A DNA stretch of 64,000 nt from an uncultured Nitrospirales bacterium (GTDB lineage Bacteria; Nitrospirota; Nitrospiria; Nitrospirales; UBA8639), in NCBI GenBank assembly GCA_951812745.1, contig OX638327.1, positions 1,881,001 through 1,945,000 of the forward strand, read 5' to 3'. Made by a program: the position numbers and the translations under genes. Positions 30,718-39,889 of this stretch are shown here, in pieces; the stretch's first letter is position 1, and every line of letters begins with the position of its first letter. The notes below the pieces were generated by a model. That model searched no databases. It was not told the origin of the DNA and saw nothing but the letters and a program-made list of their open reading frames with translations.

Positions 30718-30927
30718 ATGCGCAAAATAGCGTTGTGGCTCATCGTCGTCTACCAGAAAGTCGTGTCTCCGCATTTGGGGCCTCAGTGCCGCTTTGCACC
30801 AACCTGCTCACGCTATACCAGTGAAGCGATAACCCGTCACGGCCTGCTTCGAGGAGTGTTGTTGGGGGTCTGTCGGCTTCTGAAGTGCCATCCCTTCCAT
30901 CCGGGCGGAATCGACCCAGTTCCCTGA
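30718..30927 (+). CDS. yidD: Membrane protein insertion efficiency factor YidD
   Basis: A 69-aa protein: [32 protein letters not shown] and [13 protein letters not shown] are the YidD signature with conserved Cys residues. It assists YidC-dependent membrane insertion. It lies five bases after rnpA and nine before yidC. Confidence 0.96.
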   Translation: MRKIALWLIVVYQKVVSPHLGPQCRFAPTCSRYTSEAITRHGLLRGVLLGVCRLLKCHPFHPGGIDPVP

Positions 30928-30936
30928 TCGGCCGGT

Positions 30937-32652
30937 ATGGAAAAACGGATCCTCATCTTCCTTCTTATTTCGTTCGCCATCATTTTCAGCTTCGACTTTG
31001 TGCTGAAAGAACTGGGGCTGGTGCCCGAACTCCCACCCGTCGAGGAGGGGCAAGAGGCCTCTTTCACGGACAACGGGTCCATTCCACCAACAGGCGGCAT
31101 CCAGGACGCGTCATCCGAAGTTCGTTCTCATGGCGATGAACTGAATACAACGCCCCTCGAGACCCGCGTGGAAGAAGTGGAGACTCCGCTGTACCGGGTC
31201 GCGTTCACGAGCCGGGGCGCACAGATCCAAAGCTGGAAACTGAAGCAGTATCTGACCCAGGACGAAGACGATCCCCAACCCATCGAGTTCGTGTACCCGG
31301 AAGGACATTTTGCCGGACCGGTGGCCATGCAGGTTGAAGATCCTGCTGTCAGCGCCATACTCAACACCGGCCTGTTTGAGGTGAGCCGGGACTTTGAAAG
31401 GCTCGATGACGTCTATCCCACGGGCCATCTGACCTTTTCCTACCGGAACGAGGAACAGGGTCTCCTGGTGGAAAAGGAATTCACCTTTACCTATGACTCC
31501 TATCTGGTCGACGTGGCCATTCGCGTCGCAGGCCTGGACGATGCCGTCGGGGTGTTGTTGGGCACCAATTTCGGGATGGTGGAATGGGGGCAAGGGCTCA
31601 TCGGAGCCCTGGGGCCGGCGTGGATGATTGACGGCGCGCTGGAAAAGGAAACCCCGGACCCTGAAATCCGGCGTTCCGGGGACGTTCGCTGGGCGGCCCT
31701 CCAGGACAAATATTTTATCAGCGTCATCATTCCCCAAGGGGCCCAAGGGGTCTTTGCGAAATCGGAAGCCGACTACGTGGTGACCTCGGGCGTGGAGTTC
31801 CCGGTCGAAGCGGAGGGCAGCCGGCTGCGGTTTCAACTCTATGCCGGCCCCAAACAATTCGATCTCATGCGATCGTTGGGCCACGGCCTGGAAGATACGA
31901 TCGATTTCGGCTGGTTCATTTACGGGAGTTGGAGCGTGGTGAAGGCGGTGGCCAAGCCGCTGTTCTACGTGCTTCGATTTCTGTACGAGTACACCCAGAA
32001 TTACGGCGTGGCGATTATTCTCTTAACGTGCGGCATCAAACTGTTGTTCGTGCCCCTGCAATACAAGAGCTACAAGTCCATGCAGGGCATGCAGAAAATT
32101 CAACCCAAGATCCAGGCCGTGCAGGCCAAGTTCAAAGAAGATCGGGAACGTCTCAACCGGGAGCTGATGAAGTTATACAAAGAGCACAAGGTGAATCCGG
32201 TCGGCGGGTGTTTGCCGATGGTGTTACAGATGCCCGTCTTCATCTCACTGTTTAATATTCTGTACATGACCGTGGATCTTCGGAGAGCCCCATTCGCGCT
32301 GTGGATTACGGACTTGTCGATCCCGGACCCGTTTTACGTATTTCCGATTCTGATGGGCGCGTCGATGGTGCTCCAGCAGAAAATCATGCCCACCACCATG
32401 GATCCCACGCAAGCCAAGATGATGATGTTGCTGCCGGTGTTTCTGACGTTTCTTTTCTTGAATTTTCCCGCCGGGCTGGTGATCTATTGGTTGACCAATA
32501 ACGTATTGACCATCGGGCAGCAGGTGGTGACGGATCGCTTCTTTTTAAAAGCCCCGCCCGCCGCCCAACCGGCACCGGCCGGTGACGGTCCCTCGACAAA
32601 CCCTGATAATGGAGAGCCGTCCAAAAAGAAAAAGGGGAAACCTTCACCCTGA
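30937..32652 (+). CDS. yidC: Membrane protein insertase YidC
   Basis: A 571-aa Oxa1-superfamily insertase of the Gram-negative type. TM1 is at residues 5-24 (ILIFLLISFAIIFSFDFVL). A large periplasmic domain (about 60-330) follows, then the conserved core from YTQNYGVAIILLTCGIKLLF, a cytoplasmic hairpin KSYKSMQGMQKIQPKIQ, and further helices with GGCLPMVLQMPVFISLF and FPAGLVIYWLTNNVLTI. The C-terminal tail is Pro/Lys-rich. Confidence 0.97.
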   Translation: MEKRILIFLLISFAIIFSFDFVLKELGLVPELPPVEEGQEASFTDNGSIPPTGGIQDASSEVRSHGDELNTTPLETRVEEVETPLYRVAFTSRGAQIQSWKLKQYLTQDEDDPQPIEFVYPEGHFAGPVAMQVEDPAVSAILNTGLFEVSRDFERLDDVYPTGHLTFSYRNEEQGLLVEKEFTFTYDSYLVDVAIRVAGLDDAVGVLLGTNFGMVEWGQGLIGALGPAWMIDGALEKETPDPEIRRSGDVRWAALQDKYFISVIIPQGAQGVFAKSEADYVVTSGVEFPVEAEGSRLRFQLYAGPKQFDLMRSLGHGLEDTIDFGWFIYGSWSVVKAVAKPLFYVLRFLYEYTQNYGVAIILLTCGIKLLFVPLQYKSYKSMQGMQKIQPKIQAVQAKFKEDRERLNRELMKLYKEHKVNPVGGCLPMVLQMPVFISLFNILYMTVDLRRAPFALWITDLSIPDPFYVFPILMGASMVLQQKIMPTTMDPTQAKMMMLLPVFLTFLFLNFPAGLVIYWLTNNVLTIGQQVVTDRFFLKAPPAAQPAPAGDGPSTNPDNGEPSKKKKGKPSP

Positions 32653-32700
32653 CCCCCGGATCGAGTCCGGGGCAGGCTCTCTCCCAGAGGGAGAGCGAAC
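32652..32700. repeat. CCCCGGATC-type repeat between yidC and mnmE
   Basis: Contains the palindrome CCCCGGATCGAGTCCGGGG followed by CTCTCTCCCAGAGGGAGAG. The same two-part layout occurs at 19960-20025, and a related hairpin lies at 63926-63955. Confidence 0.65.
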
Positions 32701-32738
32701 TATGCACTCCAACACGCCAGTGAATAGCGTGTTCTCCG

Positions 32739-34250
32739 ATGGAAAACTCGGTTGACGATACCATTTGTGCGATCGCCACTCCCGTGGGAGAAGGCGGAAT
32801 CGGAATCGTCCGGGTCAGCGGTGCACACGCCATTGACGTCGCCGCTCACGTCGTTCGTCCCCGCAGTCGGCAACCCCTGCAACAACTGGAAAGTCACCGC
32901 CTGTATTTGAGCGACGTTCTGTATGCGGAATCCCCTCTCCCTCCGGGAGAGGGCCAGGCCTCGGCCATCGATGAAGCCCTGGTCGTCGTCATGCGCAAGC
33001 CGCGTTCGTATACGGGCGAAGACGTGGTGGAAATCCAGACCCATGGCGGGGCCTGGATCCTGCAGGCCACCTGCCACGGCCTGATCCGGCATGGCGCCAG
33101 GCTGGCGCAACCCGGCGAGTTTACCAAGCGAGCGTTTCTCAACGGCCGGTTGGACCTCACCCAGGCCGAAGCGGTGCTCGATACGATTCAAGCCACGACC
33201 TCGCGCGGCCTGCAAGCCGCCCAATCCTTGTTGCGCGGGTCCCTCTCAAAAGAAATCGACGCGTTCCGGGAGCGACTCATTCGGGTCCTGGCGCACGTGG
33301 AAGCCGGGATGGATTTCGCCGAAGAGGATATTACCTTTATTCAAGCGGCTGAAGTGCAACAAGCCCTAACCGACACGCAAGTGGCAGTGGAGCGGCTGAT
33401 CGCGTCTTATGAGGAAGGCCGCATCATTCGAGAAGGCATCAAAGTCGCCATCATCGGCCGCCCCAACGTCGGCAAATCGAGCCTGCTCAATGCGCTGCTG
33501 AAACTGGACCGCGCAATCGTGTCGGATCAACCCGGCACGACCCGCGACGTCATCGACGAGTCGCTGAACGTCAGGGGGATCCCCCTGCGCTTACTGGATA
33601 CGGCAGGACTGCGGCCGACGCAGGACACGATCGAAGGAGAAGGCATTCGTCGAACCGAGGACGCGATTGCAGAAGCCGATGTGTTGCTGCTTGTACTGGA
33701 CGGCGCGGGGGGGATAACCGATGAAGACCGCGCCGTGTTCGATACGTACGGCTCCCGAAGACATCTGCTCGTGATGAACAAAATGGACCTCCCCGAATCC
33801 CGGACGTTTGACGTGCGTTCCTTCTCTCTTCCCTCAGAATCCCCTCTCCCCCCGGGAGAGGGCCAGGGTGAGGGTCCCGATCCCCTCTCCCCTTTGTGGG
33901 AGAGGGCCAGGGTGAGGGGGAAAGAAGAAACGCCGGCGTTTGTGAAAGTATCGGCCAAAACAGGCGAAGGTCTTGATCATTTGACGTCGGTCATTCAAAG
34001 TGTCTGCCTCAAGGAAGGCTTGGAAGCGACCCCGTCCGTTCTCGTGACGCGGCTGCGACACAAGGCCAGCCTGGAACAGGCGCATTGCTCCATCGAAGAG
34101 GCCATGCGTTCGCTTGAAAGAAAAGAATCCGGAGAATGCGTGGCCCTGGACATCCGAGCCGCGCTCGATGCATTGGGAGAAATCACCGGCGCGGTGAGCA
34201 CCGAGGACATTCTGGACCGGATATTTCAGGATTTCTGTATAGGAAAGTAA
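32739..34250 (+). CDS. mnmE: tRNA modification GTPase MnmE, with repeat-derived insertions
   Basis: With MnmG it makes the cmnm5 group on wobble uridine-34. The N-terminal folate-binding domain begins DTICAIATPVGEGGIGIVRV. The G domain has G1 GRPNVGKSSLLNALL, G3 DTAGLR, G4 MNKMDL and VSAKTGEGL. The C-terminal Cys motif normally expected (CIGK) is present as FCIGK at the very end. The length of 503 aa exceeds the usual 450-460. Two segments are encoded by dispersed palindromes: ESPLPPGEGQ (about residues 64-73), and about 32 residues beginning ESPLPPGEGQGEGPDPL (about 366-397), between G4 and VSAKTGEGL. Both keep the frame. Confidence 0.95.
   Translation: MENSVDDTICAIATPVGEGGIGIVRVSGAHAIDVAAHVVRPRSRQPLQQLESHRLYLSDVLYAESPLPPGEGQASAIDEALVVVMRKPRSYTGEDVVEIQTHGGAWILQATCHGLIRHGARLAQPGEFTKRAFLNGRLDLTQAEAVLDTIQATTSRGLQAAQSLLRGSLSKEIDAFRERLIRVLAHVEAGMDFAEEDITFIQAAEVQQALTDTQVAVERLIASYEEGRIIREGIKVAIIGRPNVGKSSLLNALLKLDRAIVSDQPGTTRDVIDESLNVRGIPLRLLDTAGLRPTQDTIEGEGIRRTEDAIAEADVLLLVLDGAGGITDEDRAVFDTYGSRRHLLVMNKMDLPESRTFDVRSFSLPSESPLPPGEGQGEGPDPLSPLWERARVRGKEETPAFVKVSAKTGEGLDHLTSVIQSVCLKEGLEATPSVLVTRLRHKASLEQAHCSIEEAMRSLERKESGECVALDIRAALDALGEITGAVSTEDILDRIFQDFCIGK
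32934..32954. repeat. CCCTCTCC palindrome inside mnmE (first copy)
   Basis: CCCTCTCCCTCCGGGAGAGGG, a palindromic repeat in frame within the N-terminal domain of mnmE. Confidence 0.75.
33841..33920. repeat. Tandem CCCTCTCC/GGGTGAGGG repeats inside mnmE
   Basis: Two consecutive copies (33841-33874 and 33881-33920), each a CCCCTCTCC...GGGAGAGGG hairpin followed by CCAGGGTGAGGG. They match the core of the intergenic element at 8803 and are in frame in the G domain of mnmE. Confidence 0.8.
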
Positions 34251-34255
34251 TGGCG

Positions 34256-35068
34256 ATGAAACGAACGGTAATCATGCTAGCAGTGCTCGGAACCTTCTTG
34301 ACGGGAAGCCTCAACGCTCGGGCGGACAGTGGGAATCCGTTCGGGTTTGAAACGGACAAACATCCCCAGGAGTATGAGTATTGTAAGAAAGAAAAAGATC
34401 CTAAAAAGCCTGGTCTCAGAGGTCATGGGTATACATGCAGTTCTGCCCCCAGACCTCACCCAGACTTTCAAGAATATTTCCTGCTTTTTGTTGAGGATGT
34501 TGGGCTTTGCTCCATTCAAGCCGGCAGCAACGTCTTCTCGGGTCGCGGTCCGGTAGCACCGGCAGAGGAGAAGTTCGAGATGTTCAAAGGGCAGATCGCC
34601 AAAAAATATGGACCCCCCACTTCTAAAGGCACTGAACAGACAAATGGAAGAGGTGTGGAATCCCCGAAGACACCAGCGCCAGAGATGCAGTCTCGCAAAG
34701 AGCACACAAATGGTCCTCGTGTGACACCTCCCAAGACATCACGGCCAAAGCACGAGGAATCAGGGGTGGCGACTCGTTCCCCCCGCATCAGTCGCAATCT
34801 GGCCATCCCACGAGCGTTACAGCCCGTCCCGCCGGTTCCGCTCGAACAAGCCCTTGAGGAGATTCGCCAGCTCGAGTACGGAGTCAGTCTGCCGGATTAT
34901 CATTGGTCGCCAGAGGCAGGTTTTAAGGGATTAGGTGATGTTAAAGCGATATATCTAATAGCCCGCCAGTTCAAGGGGTCGTTCAAAGTCATAAATTTGA
35001 CTTTCCGGCTTCTAACTTCAGATGCGTGCCAGAAGAAAATTGACGACAAAGCGGAACACGCATTTTGA
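34256..35068 (+). CDS. Exported protein of unknown function
   Basis: No known family recognised. A signal peptide TVIMLAVLGTFLTGSLNARA is followed by a 250-residue mature part: a Cys-containing N-terminal region (EYCKKEKD, YTCSSAP, GLCSIQ), a Pro/Lys/Thr-rich low-complexity middle (about residues 115-190) and a C-terminal region from LEQALEEIRQLEYGV. The ATG at 34256 sits eight bases after AGGAAAG, and the ATG at 34250 overlaps the mnmE stop (TAATG). It interrupts the usual mnmE-mnmG pair. Confidence 0.6.
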   Translation: MKRTVIMLAVLGTFLTGSLNARADSGNPFGFETDKHPQEYEYCKKEKDPKKPGLRGHGYTCSSAPRPHPDFQEYFLLFVEDVGLCSIQAGSNVFSGRGPVAPAEEKFEMFKGQIAKKYGPPTSKGTEQTNGRGVESPKTPAPEMQSRKEHTNGPRVTPPKTSRPKHEESGVATRSPRISRNLAIPRALQPVPPVPLEQALEEIRQLEYGVSLPDYHWSPEAGFKGLGDVKAIYLIARQFKGSFKVINLTFRLLTSDACQKKIDDKAEHAF

Positions 35069-35103
35069 GAAGTTCAGGAAGCAATTACTAGGTAAATCTA
35101 CCC

Positions 35104-36981
35104 ATGTCATTTGAACGTGACATCATCGTCATTGGCGGCGGGCACGCCGGGTGCGAGGCCGCGCTGGCCGCGGCCAGGATGGGTTGTAGGGTCCTCCTGC
35201 TGACCATCGATCAGGATATGATCGCGCACATGCCGTGCAATCCCGCGGTGGGCGGGATCGGCAAAGGGCATCTGGTCAAGGAAATCGATGCGTTGGGCGG
35301 GGAAATCGGCCGCAACACTGATAAGGCGGGCATTCAGTTTCGCATGCTGAATACGAGGAAAGGCCCGGCGGTCCGGGCCACGCGCGTCCAGTGCGATAAG
35401 GCTTTGTATCGCAAGGCCATGCAGGACACGCTGGCGCATCAGCCGAACCTTGAGATCGTGTCGGGTACGGCCAATCGCCTGTTGACCAAAGGCGGCGCGA
35501 TTCGCGGGGTGGTGACGGATTCCGGGGAGACCGTCCACGCCAAGGCGGTCATCATCACGTCGGGCACCTTCTTAAAGGGGTTGATTCATATCGGCATGAG
35601 CCACATGCCCGGCGGGCGAGCCGGCGAGGCGCCCGCCGAGCATCTTTCTGATTGCATGCGGGATTTCGGGTTTGAAGTCGGGCGCTTGAAAACGGGTACG
35701 CCGCCGCGATTGGACCGGGATACGATTGATTTCAGCGTCATGGGCGAGCAGCCCGGCGACGTGCCGCCACGCCCGTTTTCATTCCGGACGACGCGCATCA
35801 CGAACCCGCAAATCTGCTGTCATCTCACCTATACGAATGAACGGACGCATGACATCATCCGCAACAACCTGGACCGGTCCCCGATGTACATGGGAGTGAT
35901 CGATTCCACGGGGCCGCGGTATTGCCCGTCGATCGAGGATAAGGTCGTCCGGTTTGAGGATAAAGCCCAACATCAGATCTTTGTGGAACCCGAGGAACTG
36001 GATTCCCCTTCATTTTACCCCAATGGCATCTCCACCAGTCTGCCGGTGGACGTGCAGGCCGCCCTCCTGAAGACGATCCCCGGACTCGACCACGCCACCA
36101 TGCTGAAGCCAGGGTATGCCATCGAATACGACTACTTTCCACCGTACCAGCTCCACCAGACGCTCGAAACCAAAAACGTGCAGGGCCTGTACCATGCAGG
36201 CCAGATCAACGGGACCTCCGGGTATGAAGAGGCCGCGGCCCAGGGCATCATGGCCGGGATCAATGCGGCCCTCCAGGTCAAGGGGGAACAGCCGCTCATC
36301 CTGGATCGGTCTCAGGCCTATATCGGCGTGCTGATCGACGATCTCATCACAAAGGATGTCCGGGAGCCGTACAGGATGTTTACCTCGCGGGCGGAATACC
36401 GGCTCCTGTTGCGCGAAGACAATGCGGATCAACGGCTGATGGAAACTGGGCACCGGCTGGGCTTGGTGCCGGAAGATCTGTATGCAATTTTCCAGGAAAA
36501 ACAACGTGTTGTGCAGGAAGAAACTCGCCGCCTGTCGCAGACCCGGCTCCCCTGGACGCGGGAACAGACTGAGCGGTGGAGCCGAATTGAGCCGAAATTG
36601 CCCGATCCCGGCGCCACCATGGCGCAATTACTCAAGCGGCCGGAAGTGAGCTACGCCCGGTTGATGGCCATCGCCGGAGAAGCGGACCCGGCACCTACGG
36701 AAATCGGCGAAGCCGTTGAAATTTCAATAAAATATGATGGGTATATCAAACGGCAACTCGAACAGATTGAAAAGTTTCAGAAGCTGGAAGGGAAAAGCAT
36801 TCCCTCGACCTTCCGGTATGACCGGGTGACCGGGTTTTCCAACGAGGTTGCCGAAAAACTGTTAAAAGTCAGGCCCGCCACAGTGGGGCAGGCTTCGAGA
36901 ATTTCCGGCATGACCCCCGCAGCCATTTCGTTGTTGCTTGTGGCATTGGAACGATCCCAGCGAGCGGCGAACGTCGCCTAG
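35104..36981 (+). CDS. mnmG: tRNA uridine-5-carboxymethylaminomethyl modification enzyme MnmG
   Basis: A 625-aa FAD-dependent partner of MnmE. It begins with the dinucleotide-binding motif [20 protein letters not shown]. Family marks are [61 protein letters not shown] and [16 protein letters not shown]. The C-terminal helical domain ends with [16 protein letters not shown], which binds MnmE. Confidence 0.97.
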   Translation: MSFERDIIVIGGGHAGCEAALAAARMGCRVLLLTIDQDMIAHMPCNPAVGGIGKGHLVKEIDALGGEIGRNTDKAGIQFRMLNTRKGPAVRATRVQCDKALYRKAMQDTLAHQPNLEIVSGTANRLLTKGGAIRGVVTDSGETVHAKAVIITSGTFLKGLIHIGMSHMPGGRAGEAPAEHLSDCMRDFGFEVGRLKTGTPPRLDRDTIDFSVMGEQPGDVPPRPFSFRTTRITNPQICCHLTYTNERTHDIIRNNLDRSPMYMGVIDSTGPRYCPSIEDKVVRFEDKAQHQIFVEPEELDSPSFYPNGISTSLPVDVQAALLKTIPGLDHATMLKPGYAIEYDYFPPYQLHQTLETKNVQGLYHAGQINGTSGYEEAAAQGIMAGINAALQVKGEQPLILDRSQAYIGVLIDDLITKDVREPYRMFTSRAEYRLLLREDNADQRLMETGHRLGLVPEDLYAIFQEKQRVVQEETRRLSQTRLPWTREQTERWSRIEPKLPDPGATMAQLLKRPEVSYARLMAIAGEADPAPTEIGEAVEISIKYDGYIKRQLEQIEKFQKLEGKSIPSTFRYDRVTGFSNEVAEKLLKVRPATVGQASRISGMTPAAISLLLVALERSQRAANVA

Positions 36982-37027
36982 ATATTCAAATCGTTGCCTT
37001 CAAGTTTTTTCTCCCTCCTTCCCGGAA

Positions 37028-37043
37028 TGTTCCACGTGGAACA
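37028..37043. promoter_or_regulatory. parS centromere site 1
   Basis: Perfect 16-bp palindrome TGTTCCACGTGGAACA directly before the rsmG start. The chromosomal parS consensus is TGTTTCACGTGAAACA, and this variant is common. ParB binds it and nucleates the partition complex near the origin. Confidence 0.92.
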
Positions 37044-37691
37044 ATGATGAACAACGAACAGATTGAAGAACTCTTTTTTAAAGGGTTTGCGGCCATGGAT
37101 ATGGCCCCTGCCAAGGAGACGATCGATCAATTTGTGTTTTATTTACAAGAAGTTATGAGATGGAATGAGAAGACGAACCTCACCGGCCATAAGACGGAGG
37201 AAGAGGTGGTCGGGAACCTGTTTATGGACTCGCTGGCCTGCACCGGGGTGTTTTCGCCGGACACGGCCTGTTCGATTCTGGATATCGGAACCGGGGCCGG
37301 ATTTCCCGGGATTCCCATGGGCATCGTCTCCCCTCGACAGGATATAATCCTGCTCGAACCGAATTTGAAGAAAGTGGCGTTTCTGCATCATATTATCGGT
37401 TCGCTCGGCTTGAAAAACATTCGCGTGGAACCGTGTCGGATCGAGGAATTTTCAAAGAAAGCGGAATATCATGAAAAATTCGACTGGGTGTTCATGAAGG
37501 CATTGAGATTCGATGTTGGTTTAGCCTATGTTACCCCAATACTGTCCGAGTCGGGTAAATGCGTGTTTTGCCGGGCCGAACCCCTGCCCCCGGACCTCGT
37601 GCCGAAAGGGTTTTCCGTGGTCAATGAACTGTCGTACGAATTGCCGTTCGGGTTGGGGAAAAGGCTCCTCAGCATTGTAGGACCTGCATAG
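37044..37691 (+). CDS. rsmG: 16S rRNA (guanine-527-N7)-methyltransferase RsmG
   Basis: A 215-aa Rossmann methyltransferase (GidB). It has MRWNEKTNLTGHKTEEEVVG, SAM motif I ILDIGTGAGFPGIPMGI (about residues 74-90) and VEPCRIEEFSKK with motif IV-like FDWVFMKAL. Its start codon abuts parS site 1, and a second parS follows the stop. Two adjacent ATG codons (37044, 37047) are possible starts. Confidence 0.95.
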   Translation: MMNNEQIEELFFKGFAAMDMAPAKETIDQFVFYLQEVMRWNEKTNLTGHKTEEEVVGNLFMDSLACTGVFSPDTACSILDIGTGAGFPGIPMGIVSPRQDIILLEPNLKKVAFLHHIIGSLGLKNIRVEPCRIEEFSKKAEYHEKFDWVFMKALRFDVGLAYVTPILSESGKCVFCRAEPLPPDLVPKGFSVVNELSYELPFGLGKRLLSIVGPA

Positions 37692-37707
37692 ACCGTCTCA
37701 AGGAAAT

Positions 37708-37723
37708 TGTTCCACGTGGAACA
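37708..37723. promoter_or_regulatory. parS centromere site 2
   Basis: Identical palindrome TGTTCCACGTGGAACA between rsmG and parA. Bound ParB here could also affect parA transcription. Confidence 0.92.
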
Positions 37724-37732
37724 TTGTAGCCC

Positions 37733-38506
37733 ATGATGGATAAAATCGTCGCCGTAGCCAATCAAAAAGGCGGGGTCGGAAAAACAACGACGTCCGTCAA
37801 CCTGGCGGCCGCGCTGGCGTTGTGCGAACAGAAGGTCCTGCTGGTCGATATTGACCCCCAGGCCAATGCCACAAGCGGGGTGGGCGTCGAACAGCCGGCA
37901 CGCACGCTGTATGATTGTCTGTTCAAAGCCGTTCCGGCCGCCGATTCGATTGTGGCCACGGCGATCTCGCAGTTGGACCTTTTGCCGTCCGGGCCGGATC
38001 TTGCCGGAGCGGAAGTCGAATTGGCCGGAGTCGCCCATCGGGAGGAACGAGTGAAACGGATGCTCTCGGCCATGACCGATCAGTATCATTTCATCATTCT
38101 GGATTGTCCGCCGGCCCTGGGGCTCCTGACGGTGAATGCGCTGACCGCGGCTCAATCGGTGCTGATCCCGGTCCAATGTGAATATTATGCCATGGAGGGA
38201 TTGGGAAGGCTGATGTCCACGATCGAGCGGGTGCGCGGCAGCTTCAATGAGGCCTTATCCATCGAGGGGATCCTCTTGACAATGTGTGATGCCAGGCTCA
38301 CCCTTTCCAGGCAAGTCTCGGAAGAAGTCAGAAAATTTTTCCCTGACAAGGTGTACCGGTCGGTCATTCCGAGAAACGTGGCCTTGGCCGAAGCCCCGAG
38401 TTATGGACGCCCCGGATTGCTCTATAATTCGGCGTCGATCGGCGCCAAGGCGTATATGGATTTTGCAAAGGAGTTCTTGGCAAATGGAAAAGAAAGCACT
38501 GGGTAA
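37733..38506 (+). CDS. parA: Chromosome partitioning ATPase ParA (Soj)
   Basis: A 257-aa deviant Walker ATPase: [21 protein letters not shown] at the N-terminus (signature Lys of ParA), [29 protein letters not shown] and [14 protein letters not shown]. It drives origin segregation with ParB. It overlaps parB by 23 nt. Two adjacent ATG codons (37733, 37736) are possible. Confidence 0.97.
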   Translation: MMDKIVAVANQKGGVGKTTTSVNLAAALALCEQKVLLVDIDPQANATSGVGVEQPARTLYDCLFKAVPAADSIVATAISQLDLLPSGPDLAGAEVELAGVAHREERVKRMLSAMTDQYHFIILDCPPALGLLTVNALTAAQSVLIPVQCEYYAMEGLGRLMSTIERVRGSFNEALSIEGILLTMCDARLTLSRQVSEEVRKFFPDKVYRSVIPRNVALAEAPSYGRPGLLYNSASIGAKAYMDFAKEFLANGKESTG

Positions 38507-39323
38507 AGGGCTCGCGGCCCTTTTGCCGGAAAGCGAAGGGAAGGAAATTGGGCAATCGATTCACATGATTCCCGTGGCGCAAATTGTCCCGAACAGGTCT
38601 CAGCCCAGACAAACGTTTGTCGAAGAAGAGCTGTTGAAGTTGGTGGAATCCATCAAGCAACACGGGATTCTTCAACCCGTTCTGGTGCGGAGAAAGAGTG
38701 AAGATCTCTATGAACTCATTGCAGGGGAACGGCGCTTCCGGGCGGCCACATTGGCGGAGTTGCCTGCTGTCCCCGCGGTGATCCGAAAATCGAATGACGA
38801 GGAATCTACGATTTTATCACTAATTGAAAATATCCAAAGAAGTAATTTGAATCCTGTTGAAGAAGCGAAGGCCTATCGTCAACTGATCGACGAATTGGAC
38901 GTGACCCAGGAAGCCGTGGCTGAACGGGTCGGGCGCGACCGGGCTTCGGTCGCCAATATCTGCAGAATTCTCTCCTTGCCCGCTGAAGTTCAGGACATGG
39001 TAGCCTCCGGTCAATTGACACTCGGGCACGCAAAGGTCATTCTAGGCATCAAAAATTCTGGAGACCGATTGACTCTGGCCAAGCGAATTCTTCGCGACCA
39101 GCTTTCCGTCAGACAGGTCGAGCAATTGGTCAAGAAACTGCCCGGGAAGGCAAAGTCCCGCCGGCCGGCAAGGGAGCCCCTCCATGCCGACGTGGAAGAT
39201 CGCCTCCGAAAACATTTGGGCACGAAAGTCGTGATTCGCTCGAACCGGCAGAAAGGTGAATTGGTTCTCGCATATTATTCCCAGGAGGATTTGACACGAA
39301 TTGTCGACGTGATTTTATCATAA
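38484..39323 (+). CDS. parB: Chromosome partitioning protein ParB
   Basis: A 279-aa protein. An N-terminal [18 protein letters not shown] segment (ParA-stimulating end) is followed by the CTPase box [18 protein letters not shown] (about residues 74-91) and [17 protein letters not shown]. The helix-turn-helix [20 protein letters not shown] reads parS, and a C-terminal dimer domain follows. The ATG at 38484 follows AGGAG and overlaps parA; the frame stays open further upstream within parA. Confidence 0.97.
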   Translation: MEKKALGKGLAALLPESEGKEIGQSIHMIPVAQIVPNRSQPRQTFVEEELLKLVESIKQHGILQPVLVRRKSEDLYELIAGERRFRAATLAELPAVPAVIRKSNDEESTILSLIENIQRSNLNPVEEAKAYRQLIDELDVTQEAVAERVGRDRASVANICRILSLPAEVQDMVASGQLTLGHAKVILGIKNSGDRLTLAKRILRDQLSVRQVEQLVKKLPGKAKSRRPAREPLHADVEDRLRKHLGTKVVIRSNRQKGELVLAYYSQEDLTRIVDVILS

Positions 39324-39331
39324 CAATCCAA

Positions 39332-39401
39332 CAGGACCGGTAGGATGAGCGAGGTGCGGCCATGAGGGTGCACCAGCCGTAGCTCCTGAGCCGAGGTCCT
39401 G
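39332..39401 (+). promoter_or_regulatory. Possible structured 5' leader upstream of bactofilin
   Basis: The 97-bp parB-bactofilin gap can fold. A closing stem pairs CAGGACC (39332-39338) with GGTCCTG (39395-39401). Inside are GAGC/GCTC (39347-39350 with 39382-39385) and GGTGC/GCACC (39353-39357 with 39370-39374). It matches no riboswitch class I know. It ends about 20 bases before the bactofilin start. Confidence 0.3.
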
Positions 39402-39420
39402 GTAAAGAGAGGGCAGTCTT

Positions 39421-39861
39421 ATGTGGGGGACAACAGACGACCAAAAAGACAAAAAATGGGAAGCGATTTTTGAGGAAGGCGCCTATACGTTTCTCGGAAA
39501 AGGTGTCGACTTCAAAGGAAAAGCCAAATTCGACAGCAGCGTCCGAATCGACGGGCATTTTGACGGTCAAATCGTTTCGCAGGACACCCTCATTGTTGGT
39601 GAGGGTGGGGTCATCAAGGGCGAGATCACCTGTGAAACCATTATCTGCAGCGGGAAGATTGAAGGCAATGTTGTTGCCTCCCAGAAGGCCCAATTGCTGA
39701 AACCGGCTGTGCTGATCGGCGGTGTTCGGGCTCCCTCTTTTTCCGTGGAAGAAGGAGTGTTGTTCCATGGCACGTGCGATATGGGCGCCAGCGGGCTTGA
39801 TAACATTTCCTCGCAATCCGGCGAGGGAGAAAAGGTCTACCGTGGGCTCTCGGCCAGTTGA
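39421..39861 (+). CDS. Bactofilin
   Basis: A 146-aa polymer-forming cytoskeletal protein (DUF583). The core beta-helix is in residues about 25-115 with the typical glycine-rich rungs: GAYTFLGKGVDFKGK, VRIDGHFDGQIVSQDTLIVG, GGVIKGEITCETIICSGKI, EGNVVAS. The ends are short and flexible. Bactofilins assemble nucleotide-independent filaments and often localise chromosome-partition or wall enzymes; the position next to parAB fits that. Confidence 0.93.
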   Translation: MWGTTDDQKDKKWEAIFEEGAYTFLGKGVDFKGKAKFDSSVRIDGHFDGQIVSQDTLIVGEGGVIKGEITCETIICSGKIEGNVVASQKAQLLKPAVLIGGVRAPSFSVEEGVLFHGTCDMGASGLDNISSQSGEGEKVYRGLSAS

Positions 39862-39889
39862 AGCCAACGCTCAAGAAGCCGACTACGTG

